Positions 36,708 through 47,753 of a stretch of 64,000 bases of DNA are shown here, piece by piece. The position numbers were made by a program, and so were the translations under genes. The DNA lies in assembly GCA_963662175.1 (NCBI GenBank), contig OY759216.1, forward strand, positions 39,015,087-39,079,086. The letters run 5' to 3'. The notes under the pieces are model-generated. The model was not told where the DNA came from, searched no databases, and saw only the letters and a program-made list of their open reading frames with translations. Within the stretch, counting starts at the first letter, position 1, and each line of letters opens with the position of its first letter. This DNA is from Aradus depressus (taxonomy: Eukaryota; Arthropoda; Insecta; Hemiptera; Aradidae).

Positions 36708-36799
36708 ATACCTTTATTTTTAAAATAAACTACTGCTTTTCCTTGCTACCCATTACCCATCTTATTGCCAGATACTCATGTATAGATTGTTTAGAGTTA

Positions 36800-37639
36800 G
36801 GAGGTATCTAATTCTTTGTTTTAATCTGTTTTTTTTTAATACTTTTTGAAAAGAATGAAATAAAAGTCTTGTCTAGCGCACAAGTGCACCGAGTGTGTTC
36901 ATTTCATCAATTTAGATTATTATGCTCTGAACTGAATATCTGTTAGTGGACCTCTAGAAATCAAAAAGTCAATTTTCTGTAGCCAAAAACAAATTTTCAT
37001 AAATAAGTATTGCCGCAAAAATAAGCCGGAGTAATGGAAGTGGATTGGCCATGGAAAGAACCTATAATAGCATAAACAATAAGTAATCACTGATTGAAGA
37101 TATTACTTCAAGTTACTACAATTAGTTACCGCTTCTAAACACGTCCTATACTTCTGAAATTGAGCTTAAAATATTTCCAGAGATTAAGTTAATTTTGTAA
37201 TTGCACATGAGTAGAAAAATGAATCAAAAATTCAGTTCAAATTATGAAAATCTTAAATTTCTGTACAATTTGGATCAATTTGAAATTATGCTAGGATTAA
37301 TGGGACGTCAGACGATTGAACATACCTTTCAAATGTTATCAATATCGCTTCCTCATATTATTTCCAAAGATCAAGGTTACTATTTTAGCGTTATTGTCGA
37401 ATGAACGGACAGATACCATCGAGATTTTTGTATTTTCGGCCCAAATACATCATAAAATGAAAATTTTTAGAAAGTAAAATGAAAAAAAAAAGAAGTGGTG
37501 AATAAATGAAACTGACTCATTAGAGAAGAAATTGAAACAGGACTACTTTACTTTATTCAATTCAAGATATGAGCTATCCTGAAGTGTTCCACTGACAAGA
37601 CTGTAATAAATAAAATAATTCAGCGTCAATTGTCGTCAC
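36800..37639. other. Non-coding sequence after NAGLU copy 2
   Basis: Only an unrecognised 67-codon frame at 37201-37404 (plus) is present. It has no homologue I know, no intron signals and no conserved motif, and I do not call it a gene. Confidence 0.4.
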
Positions 37640-38010
37640 TACAATTCCATAGGAAAAATCGGTAAATCACAGCCAATATACTTCTCCAGCTCGAATTTAT
37701 TGTATTCCACGAAGCTTTCACTCTCCTCATATACAATTTCGTGTCTATACATTCATAACAATGGCAGTTATGACAGTTTTCCCTCCCTTCTCTTGGACAG
37801 ATTCAGCTGAAAACCAATAGGGATTGTCTTTTATGGGGACTTGCATGATCATATGAATGTTTGTGTCAATATATTGGGAGTTTTTAGGTTTTTTTTGTTA
37901 AGCATTTCCCCGTTCCCTTTGTTAGCTGGAAAACAATCCTGATGGGGTGCTGGTTAGACATATAAAATTTCGTGTCAATATGTTCGTTCGTCCTCAAACA
38001 CACAGCTAAG
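37640..38010 (-). repeat. Dispersed repeat with internal repeating unit
   Basis: Contains repeated variants of AACCAATAGGGATTGTC, ATGGGG, and a block like ATATAAAATTTCGTGTCAATATGTTC. The same units occur at 59700-60030, and weaker ones at 53220-53275 and 55720-55815. The family is not identified; strand is arbitrary. Confidence 0.55.
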
Positions 38011-38014
38011 ACAT

Positions 38015-38500
38015 TTTTTGACGTGAAAACGTCTATTCGCTCGTTAAGCACAGTGATAGCCGGTCTAAACTTTCTTGTGTTACAAAATACCGTCAGATTT
38101 CAATCGATAATAACTACGAGACTAATAATGCGATAACAACGGTTGAGGTCACAATGGATAGAGCAAGTCTGTACGTGTTTGTTTTGCCTGTGATGTTATC
38201 GGGCTAGGATGATTGTTGCGAATTAGCGTTGTGTAAAATTAGAAATTAGTGTAGCGTGATAACGCGTTTAGATAGGACGTTGATTCGGGTGTCATTGTAA
38301 AGAGCTTGAGGAGCACTACTAGGACTCGAAAGTGAAACAATAAAAATATTCGCCGAAATATATGTAAAAATCTGTATTAAATTATTAAGTGTAGTGCCGA
38401 GCAAATGCAAGAGCTACGGCAGCATCGAAAAGAAAATGAAAAATGATTTTATCCACAAAATCTACGGCGTGAACCTTGACTACGCCTTAATGTTTTTTTT
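38015..38500 (+). repeat. Dispersed element end, inverted partner at 61270-61920
   Basis: Shares long stretches, such as GTTAAGCACAGTGATAGCCG, CCGTCAGATTTCAATCGATA and GAGCAAATGCAAGAGCTACG, with the reverse complement of 61270-61920. Near 38393 it reads [17 protein letters not shown], which resembles the start of the small frame at 50418 ([18 protein letters not shown]). Probably the 5' end of a transposable element whose coding part is lost here (about 150 bases are deleted relative to the partner). Confidence 0.6.
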
Positions 38501-38739
38501 TTGATTCAGGGGGTTGCATTCGTTCCCCTTTACTATGTATGGCTGTGGTAATAAACACATTCAATAACCAAAAAGTTCTATTAAAGTTTCACTTCTTTTT
38601 CTTCAGACAAAAAATGCCCTTCTGAGAAATGTCTGTACACTTGCATAAGTCCATTATTATTCCTCATATCTTCAAAGCTAATGATTTTTACGTGGGTGTT
38701 GGACCTCTATAGCCAACTAATATTTTACTCTATTAAAAT

Positions 38740-39835
38740 GTTTCCAACAGAATTCGAAAGTCCTCTGTTGACCTAATGGGAAAGTTCCTTGGAGCCCCAA
38801 GCGCTTCACATTTTTTCCTTCAAAACTACAATCTGTTTATGGACACCAAAGAGAGTATTTCCAGCGAATATACAATAGCTCCAAATTTATCCTTCCTTGA
38901 AATACAAGAAGCATTACAACCCTCTCCTAGAAACAACATGTCACCCACATCTCCAATCACTCCTTCAGAAACAGCTATTTCCTGAAAGGTCTTAGTCACC
39001 TCCTCCCCACTAAAACCCATCAGTTGTTGGTGGAATAAAAATGATGTATCGACATGAAACTAAAGCGTTATGAATTCCTCTCTAAAACTCATCTTCGGGA
39101 TCCCCAGACACTCCTCTATTACTAGTTCTTATACCGACCTAAGATTGCTCTTCCCATCCTCTTGTCGACCATATTTCCTAGGCTCCTTCCTCTATCAAAC
39201 GCTCCAATTTAAATGTCATATCCACCAGAAACTCACTATCTCCCTTCCCACAGGACAACAACCTACCACAACTCCTTCCTTATCCAGGCTAACTCCCTCT
39301 GGAACTCTCTCCCTCTCCAGATCCGCCATGCTCCTACTCTTCTTTTATTTAAATCCCTACTTTTCCATTATCTCCTAACTCAGCAAACCTCTGATTCCTA
39401 AAGCTGGCTCCTATAGGACAGTTCTCATCTTCCTCTGTCTCTCACTCCACTGGACAGATTGTTACTCTACTGTTTCATCACCCCAGTTGTAATATAACTT
39501 GGTTATCACTTGTTAACACATATTCCTTATACGATACCTCCATATATATGTATATAACTATATACTCCTTTGATTTTTTTTATAGTTTAGATATAACTAA
39601 TTATTGTTCACATTATTATTCTTTTTTCATCATTTTTTTCTTTTTCACTAGTTTATTTTTATTGCTTTGATCATTGCCTATCATTAACATTTAATATTTC
39701 TTTAATTAATTCTTTTTTCTTTATTCTGTCTCAATTGATTGATAATTGTATTATTTTGTTTATTTCTTATGTTATTATTCTTAGAGGATGTATGTTCCAG
39801 AATAAAGTCTATTTATCATTTCATTTAAAAAAGAA
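38740..39835 (+). mobile_element. LINE 3' end (non-LTR retrotransposon)
   Basis: In shifting frames the plus strand reads KLIFGIPRHSSITSSYTDLR, a loop of hydrophobic residues, and then the diagnostic tail FLIQANSLWNSLPLQIRHA plus LFKSLLFHYLL, as at the C-terminus of many LINE reverse-transcriptase proteins. It is followed by a 3' UTR ending GGATGTATGTTCCAGAATAAA and ATTTCATTT. The 3' end also occurs in NAGLU copy 1 intron 12. Confidence 0.7.
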
Positions 39836-41370
39836 AAGGCTGTAAATGATAAAAACCACTTTTATACATAATCTATTGATACAATTTATTTTTCTAACAA
39901 CTATTTTTATGGCCAATATTTGTATATGACTTATCGGTAAGTGCTAATTATTATAAATATTAACAATAAGAAATATACATACATGACTATCTTTTTGAAG
40001 TATTTATAATAAATATCAGACAATTTATTCCCTATATACATACAAAGTACGTGATGTTACTAAAGCAATATGTATTTTCATAAATGTTGTTTCAATTTTT
40101 TCTTCAGTTATTTATAAACATATTTAGCATTATATAATTTATTTTATAGCAAAACCTCAGAGATTTCGAAGCTTCTCAAAATTTTAATATAATTCCGTAG
40201 GAATTAAAGTATGTATATTGATATAAATAATTTATACATGTAAAAAGTGCATTTACAAAATTTTATTATATAATATTAACACTTATAATAGTGAAACGAA
40301 TAAGTCAATAATAATGACATAACATCTAAGTTACCACCAGTAGAACACACATATAAATGATATTTTTGCATTCGTAATATTATTTAAAAATACGTTCAAC
40401 ATAATTAATAAAAATGTTCTTTTATTAATGTTTTTTTTTCTAATAAATTACTTAACGAGTTATTTTTTTTTTTATGTTAAGGCAGTAACTGTAGAATGAA
40501 AGGAAGCATTCAAATGTTAAAAAATAATAACGTTCAAAGGCATATATTTTTTTGTATACATGAAACGGATACTACTCTTTGTAGCTGCAAAAGAGATATA
40601 TTCTAATGATTTAATTTATGCAACAAAAATGATATGTTTAGTAGTTCTTCAGCGAATCATAATAACTTTTAATATTATTTTTTAGTTCACCATTTTGCCT
40701 GTTGTTTTTGCATTGACTAATATGTAACAAAACGTTTGGCTAACAACAATAAAACAATTATTTTGCTTTGGTTGAGTACTGCTTTTGACCAACAATTGTG
40801 AGATGTTTGGAAAAGTTACCAATCTACCTAAATGTGTCTTGAAAGTTAAATGAAAATAAACAATTCAAGATAGAAAAAAAAAAAAAAAATTATTCAACTA
40901 TCATTTCAACACATCCGTTTTCGAATTATAAGTTATATGTTGGTACAATGAAATGATTATAAGTGAACTGGAATCTACATACTATGTAGTACATTATATT
41001 ATATGAGAACACCTCTTTTATATGTATGAGTAGTAATTAAAGATCAATGACGTGACAATTGTTTTATTTTCCAAAAAAAGTGGTGCCTGCTACTGGGAAT
41101 GCATGGATTATCCGATATAGACATAAGCACGAAGGAGTCGGGGAGTTGAAATCATTACTGTAAAAAGCACAGACGCATGAAATTCCATCTTTACGAAATA
41201 CAAAAATCAATGAGGAAAGAGAAAATAAAAGACATTTCTCGGTCTGATTCTCGCAAAATTGAGAATCACTATTCAATGAAAATTGATTACTAAAATAATT
41301 ATTATAAAGATTAAAAATTTTCCCTGTTAATATATAACATTATCCATAATATCAATTAGGGAAGGAGACC
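39836..41370. other. AT-rich non-coding sequence
   Basis: No gene or clear repeat boundary is seen. There are poly-A tracts (for example near 40875-40890) and many short direct repeats of low complexity. Confidence 0.4.
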
Positions 41371-42252
41371 AACGATGTAATAGGAAGGAGAGATAAGGCT
41401 TGTAGTCGACAAAACAAATTCGTAGACTTTCTGCCAAGCTTTCGGCACTAACTATGATGGACTTGAAAAATAAAATAAAACTTGTTTATTTAATATATTG
41501 TCTAATTTCACCAACTATATATACATGGGAGTACTTTCGGTATTTCTACCATCCTCAGCCAAAAGCATAAGAGATAAGACTAAGTTAATTTTCAGAATGT
41601 CAGCCTCTCGAGGAACCCATTACCCTCCCTACTGGTGTTCCCCATGACGTCAGACATTCCTAACTAAGCTAAATTGTCAAGCTGTGAGATATTTTATGAC
41701 AAGGCGGTCCCCATATTTCAAATGTGTGACCCCTTCTAAGATCTAGGTATAAAGCATTAACAATGAACAGGCGAATAATATACAGTAGGGAGGGTAATGG
41801 GTTCCTCGAGAGGCTGACATTCTGAAAATTAACTTAGTCTTATCTCTTATGCTTTTGGCTGAGGATGGTAGAAATACCGAAAGTACTCCCATGTATATAT
41901 AGTTAGTGGAATTAGACAATATATTAAATAAACAAGTTTTATTTTATTTTTCAAGTCCATTTGAATTATTTCACAATATCTCTGCAATAATGTCAGTTTT
42001 CACAAACTATATCAACAGGGCTTGTATGGACATATATACATTATCAGTGAGGTTATGTGTGCTAAAATTAATTAATATAATTAAACTGACACTTTTAGTC
42101 TCAGTGTTATATCTTTATTTAATTCTAGCATCTATACTATGATAATGTATATACTTCAATACATGCCCTGTAGAAGGCACTCACGAAAGCTTGGCAGAAA
42201 TTCTAGCAGTTTATTTCATCGACAACAAACCTGATCTCTTCTTCCTGTTATC
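41371..42252. mobile_element. Foldback element with outer inverted repeats and an inner palindrome
   Basis: Outer ends: CAACGATGTAATAGGAAGGAG at the left, and the complement of AGATAAGGCTTGTAGTCGAC-like sequence at 42173-42252. Inside, 41457-41634 is repeated in inverted orientation at 41783-41962 (both contain CCTCGAGAGGCTGACATTCT or its complement), with about 150 bases between. No transposase. The same outer ends bound the element at 51386-51955. Confidence 0.75.
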
Positions 42253-43121
42253 TATAATGTTTGTTAAGTGTAACGAAATAGAAATAACATTTTTAAAAAA
42301 AGTATAAGTATGTTTATCGCAAACTAAGTGTTAACTAAATACGTTATTTACACTTTTAAGTAAAATATACAAACGAAAAAAAGAATTAAGATGTATTTAC
42401 AACAATAATGTAGATGAAGTAAGTACAAAATCTTAAATTCTTACGACAATAATTGATTAACGATTATTTAATCAATATGAGAGAAAAAAAAGTATTTAAA
42501 GTTATTAAATTTATGACTCTAATATTGTAACAAATAGTGTTTATATATAGGTATTTTTTTGTTAAAATTTTGATTTAATCTTTGTGCACAAAAGTACTTG
42601 ATAAAAGCATGTACCTAATACTGTAATGGAGAATAACTTCAAATAGATACATTTTTTTTAATATGTCTGACATTTATACGGTCGCTCACTTACCCTATTA
42701 GTCCATAAAATAAAGTATATATATCGTAAAATGTAGCCTATATTCAACTATAATAAAGATAATATATAAATATATACACACGAAATTATATATAATATGT
42801 ATGAGTATTATGCTATCATTTTTAAAAAGCTTTTTACTTTCATTTATTATTTTTGTTTTTTAGAATCTTTATTTAGGTAGGTACATAAATGTTTTTATTA
42901 CAAGTTGGTAAAATACTTTATTGTCAATTTTAAGATAGAAAAAATTATCAACCCCAAAATGAACATTCTAGTTACTGAAAAATGCATATTATACCGAGAA
43001 AAGCGAAAATTATGGGATGGAGACATTAGCGATAACAATATGTCTCCATTCATGAAAAGGTTTAGTGACGATATCGTTAAGTTAGATATCAAATCAATAA
43101 TATATGACTAGCAGCAACCCA
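42253..43121. other. AT-rich non-coding sequence
   Basis: No gene or repeat recognised; open frames at 42898-43111 overlap on opposite strands and look like chance. Confidence 0.4.
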
Positions 43122-43316
43122 GTTAGTAACTTTAAGCAGGTTAGTAAAGTTATCGGTCCGGTTAGTAACTTTAAGCAGGTTAGTAACGTTATCTGTCCGG
43201 TTAGTAACTTTAAGCAGGTTAGTAACGTTATCTGTCCGGTTAGTAACTTTAAGCAGGTTAGTAACATTATCTGCCCGGTTAGTAACTTTAAGCAGGTTAG
43301 TAACGTTATCTGCCCG
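43122..43316. repeat. 39-bp minisatellite, five units
   Basis: Five 39-base units (195 bases) of GTTAGTAACTTTAAGCAG followed by GTTAGTAACGTTATCTGTCCG. Each unit is itself an 18+21 dimer beginning GTTAGTAAC. Because 39 is divisible by three, both strands stay open and mimic repetitive proteins (PVSNFKQVSNVIC on plus). No gene context supports translation. Confidence 0.95.
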
Positions 43317-43959
43317 GATAGTAACTGCAACCGTGCTTATAAGGATATTGGTGCAACTTTATGAACAATTGATGAAACGTTAAAGAGCTAGTCGTAATTT
43401 TATGTTTTGGGCCACCTCACAACGCAACGCCCCTGTTCTCCCGCCGTCCTCAACTTGAGTTGCATAGCCTATGTTTGTACTGGGCTTATAAGGTTGCTAC
43501 TACCTATCGCAAATTTGATGAAAATCCAATCACCTGTTTTGGGCCACCCACAATAAAATAGTTGATACTTAGTCTGTATTCTAAGTTCTAAAAAAAATGG
43601 ACAATCCTAGAAAGGCCCTGCGAATTTCGTGAATGTACATTCAGTCATTCGTGAAGTTCAAACAAACTTACATACAGAAATTGTTCTCACAATCTTAAGG
43701 TTTTTATACAACATGAAACGGATTACTAATCAAACAAAAAAATCATTCCGACCCCGTACAGACATTTTAAATTTATATAGAAAAAAAAAACAATATAGTT
43801 CGAAAAGAAAAGAAGTTACATACTTGACTTGATTCTAGAATTGTTTTACTTCCCCAACTACACAGTAGAGAAGAAGTTAGTTGGACACTCAGAAATTCGA
43901 TGTTGAGTTTTCGGCGGAATTTCGGGTTTTACAACCCACTGAATGCAACATATTACCAG
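43317..43959. other. Non-coding sequence
   Basis: No recognisable feature; a basic 67-codon frame at 43629-43832 is not supported as a gene. Confidence 0.4.
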
Positions 43960-44165
43960 TGGTGTATGTGAGCCCGACTTTACTATGGGGTCCTAAATTA
44001 CGCCTACCCTACATTTTTATTCACCCTGGGGGTGAGGTCTTTAACGAGTACCTGTCATTGTACAGGCTCGAGAACATCCGCTTAACGCCCCATCCGAAGG
44101 ACAGAGGTTTTTTCACCACCCATATAAAAAACCTAAGGGTCTCGACCGGGTTCTTAGTTGATTAT
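43960..44165 (-). repeat. tRNA-derived SINE fragment
   Basis: Body only: GTGAGCCCGACTTTACTATG, GGTCTTTAACGAGTACCTGTC and CGCTTAACGCCCCATCCGAA. The tRNA-like head is degraded (GGGTCTCGACCGGGTTC). Confidence 0.7.
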
Positions 44166-47100
44166 AAATAATTCGAGCTGGGGAAGCACTTTGCCGATGG
44201 TTCATCGAATACTTCTTTTTTCTAATTTTTTAGACATCAATTTTTGTTAAGATTTGCTTTCTCTAAAGGTTAAAGACACATATACTTCTAAATCTATCAA
44301 CGTTATTTATAAAACGACATACCATAGACATTATTCGATACGTTCATCCAGAGATGAGACTCTACGATTATACGGCCGAAGGAACACACGACTGAGAAAT
44401 CGTCCACAAATGACAGAGAAGAAGCGACATCCCCAGAAGAACTTCGTAGGAAAATACGAATCAACATACATCACAAAGAAGTCCGAAAAACAAATATTAC
44501 CTACAGTTTTATAATTATTATCGAGGAATGTATAAACTTTGTTTTATTATTTCTTATTTCTTTACCGTTTTATATTGGATCAACAAGCAAATTTACTGTT
44601 GCACATTAAGTTGTTACACAATGTATCAAATAAAAATTGTGCTCTATCAAGAATCTTCATAAAATTGAAGTAATAAGGGTTGGATAGGTTATGGTAAGAA
44701 AATTTAAAAGAAATGTTTTTAATTCTTTAGTAAAATTTTCGACACTTATATTGTTGCCATAATTATAAGCAATATTTTAAATACATAATCCTTTTGATGG
44801 TAATCTAATAAGACGGAAATTGAATAACCTATGGACACTTCTAAATAACACAATACAGTATCGAATTTCATTTTTTTATATTTAAAGAAAAACATTATAT
44901 TTTTATATTAAATAGCGTACATCTTATAAGTTGAAATTGAATTAATAAATGTACAATATAAAAAAAAACATATAAATGAAAAAATAAAAATATAGCAATA
45001 GTTTTTAAAAGGGTTAGTTTTAAGAAATAATACATTGATAAATAGCCAACGAATGGAAAAGGACTTCCTTTCTTTGGTTTTCCGCCGAACGATGCGCCAT
45101 CGTAATAACTGACATTTACTGTTAAATCCTCTCGATAAAACCAATTTGACCAGTTTTAATAAAGTTTATGGTTTGTTTAACCTGGGTTGTACAAATTATG
45201 CAAACAATAAAAATTGAAATGTCAGTTTTTCATCAACTAAATACTAAGGAAATATCTTAACTCACACACGACTACTCAACTAGAGGTTCGACTAGGGCGG
45301 AATAAATATTTCTTTTCATTAAAAAAATAATAAATTCTTACAAAAAAAAGAAGTGGTGTGGGGAGGGAGGGGGGCAGTACATAAACGAGATGGTACCTAT
45401 ACTTAATTTTTTTTTCCTCCAGAACGCTCGGGGCCACATTTGGGGCAACTCTTGGAGCAAGAGCAAAAATATTACCGACCGCTAGGCACAAAAAACATTT
45501 AAAATCACACTAATCACCGCCTCAAAGCAATGATGATAAAATTCTATTCGTGTTTTTCTTTATTTTTCTGGTATCTAAGACCAAAATTTTTAAGGTGGAC
45601 AAAAAAAGTACATAATTCTGATTTGAGTGCTTAAATAAACTGATTTGAAGAAAAAGAAACTTATTTAAACGTTGTTCAGCTTTTATTGACTTGCATTTTC
45701 TTTGTTTAACTTATTTTAAATAATATATATATATATATATAAATACATACTCAAAGCACTCAATATCAGGATATGTTTGACAATTCTCGGGAAGCAAACA
45801 TATTGGTCAGAAAATTAAAATCATTGCCCCAAAACCAGCGTTAAGTAGTCATACAAGTAGATATTAATGGAATCCTCATAAACCATTTACAGTTAAGATA
45901 TTTGTATAGACAAATGAAAGAGTGGAACTAGACTAGACATTTCAGGAATATGAATAAATAAAATACATTGTTGAAAATACATTATATCAAAACATTGTTT
46001 CTTCAAATCAGTACTGAGCTAAGCAAAGTTAACAATTAATTAAAAATGTAAAAAATGTTTAACAAGCATGTTGAAACAAGAAAATATTTAATAGCTCTCA
46101 CTAAACCAAAAACAGTATAATAACGAACAGAATTTAAAAAAGAAAAGGAATGGATAAAATTACAAAAAGAAAACAAAAAAATAATTAGAATTTTCATTTC
46201 GTTGGCTGCAAATAGAAATAAGTTAATATACACATGATACTTACATGCTATATAAATGAGGCATATACTAACGTTATACGACAGACAAACATACAATTAA
46301 TACATACAAAGACTAAATGCGAACAAAAGATAAGAGGAAAGAAATTATTAAAAAATCCTAAGAAGTAAAATGAAAAATAATAACAATAAAAAAAAAATTA
46401 AAAATATTTTTCGAAGAACGAACTTAATATTAAGATATTTTTAAACGGAGTCGAGTTGAAACTCTGAAGGATGATGTCTATAGCTAAATGTGTTTTACTT
46501 GATGTCGCCAGAGGATGTTACATTACGGTAGGGTGAACCACTTTGGGTCATACCTAGCAAAGTAGCAGAGAGACAGGAGTAAATAAACAGAAATATTAAG
46601 AAATCTATATAGATATGTGTAGCATGCAGTCTGAGACACAATTATAAAGATAAATGTGGTAATTATTAAGAACAAAAAAACTTTATATACAAATATTGAA
46701 ATAAACCATGAGCTGTCTGACAGATCAAATCTTTTAGTGTCTCGAGTAAAGATGTCAGTTGAAGTAATGATAATAGTTAGTCATATTATAATAAAATAAG
46801 GAGGCAGGTTGGTATCCAGAGCTCGGAGTAGGCACCCATCCGTGGGTAATGTTAGCCGAAATAAACTTAATATTTTTACACATTAAAAAAAAAATAGAAA
46901 ATTTCAATTAAGTATAACAAAAATATATATTTCTTAAGCTGATTTCACACTATCATTGTTTTGGTCATTAAAAAAAAATTGAATAATAACGGCTTTGCTA
47001 TCGATTTTTCATAATTGAAAAATGAAAACAAGAAAGAAAGTGTACAACTCCTAAGTGAATGATTTCTTCAAATATATTTATTGCATATATATTATTAAGC

Positions 47101-47564
47101 GCCACTTCCTCCCACTTAATTCAACTAAATCTTTTAATACACTAAAATTGGAAATGAAAATAAAATACAGGAAAAAAAAAACTAATACTGGGGCTTAAAT
47201 GTTAATATTTAGTATTTTTATTTTTCCATATTTTCGATGATAGTCCACGGACATGTAGTCATGTTAATTATTGTTATTATTGTGCCCCTTTGGTCTGTTC
47301 CTTAAATTCCATTTCCTATCAGATCCTTATGTTTCCACATTTCCAACGGAGCCATCCTGCATAATACCGAGTAATATGCAAATATACATGTTTTACTAAA
47401 AAAAGGAGATGTCACGTTTGCACCATAAGTAAGAATGCATACATAAAACTATCATTTATAATGCAAATCTGTTGGCAGAATCAGGGTTCTATAGAAACCG
47501 AGGCTCGAAATGAAAAGAGGCACGAGTCCCCTGTTTCCATTTTGAGTCGAAATGATTTAATTAA
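44166..47564. other. AT-rich interval, possibly including the Csp 3' UTR
   Basis: No coding sequence that I can support. An Arg/Lys-rich 86-codon frame at 44254-44514 is unrecognised. There is an (AT)n tract at 45722-45741. The right part, next to the Csp stop codon at 47565, must hold at least part of the Csp 3' UTR (minus strand), but the polyadenylation site cannot be fixed. Confidence 0.4.
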
Positions 47565-47753
47565 TTATACAAGAATAAGAGGAGACTGGTCTATAGACGT
47601 ACTACCTGGAGTGTAGGTAACTTGATCGGAGGACTTGAGGCTGGTGGCTTCACTGGGTGGAGCGGGCATGGCGAAGACAGGCGGCTGCTGCTGCTGTGAG
47701 GTCGGCTGACATGTTACCGCCGGGTCCCCGGTTCCTCCTTCCTCGTCACTCTC
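47565..47753 (-). CDS. Csp terminal coding exon
   Basis: Acceptor TTTGATGATCAG then GAGAGTGACGAGG; encodes [20 protein letters not shown], then QQQ and the PVFAMP block, ending LILV and TAA. An internal CCAG|GTAGTA near 47612 could be a donor leading to another C-terminus, as the conserved TYTP motif sits directly before it, but I found no downstream exon. Confidence 0.85.
   Translation of the reverse strand, partial: ESDEEGGTGDPAVTCQPTSQQQQPPVFAMPAPPSEATSLKSSDQVTYTPGSTSIDQSPLILV

Larger units (their letters stand above)
22927..36799 (+). repeat. Tandem duplication unit 2 (contains NAGLU copy 2)
   Basis: Partner of 5954-21592 in direct orientation. All 18 exons are kept with intact splice sites. 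Unit-specific differences are a mariner in intron 2, loss of TATATAAA, and absence of the Tc1 elements and the intron 12 LINE tail. Confidence 0.9.

Noticed and set aside
37201..37404. 67-codon frame downstream of NAGLU copy 2
   Set aside because: No recognisable motif, AT-rich codon use and no conserved neighbour; length is compatible with chance.
43094..43364. Repetitive 13-residue 'proteins' on both strands
   Set aside because: An effect of the 39-bp minisatellite unit length; no start context, splice sites or homologue.
45276..45491. 71-codon minus-strand frame
   Set aside because: Low-complexity G/T-rich region with no family motif or splice context.
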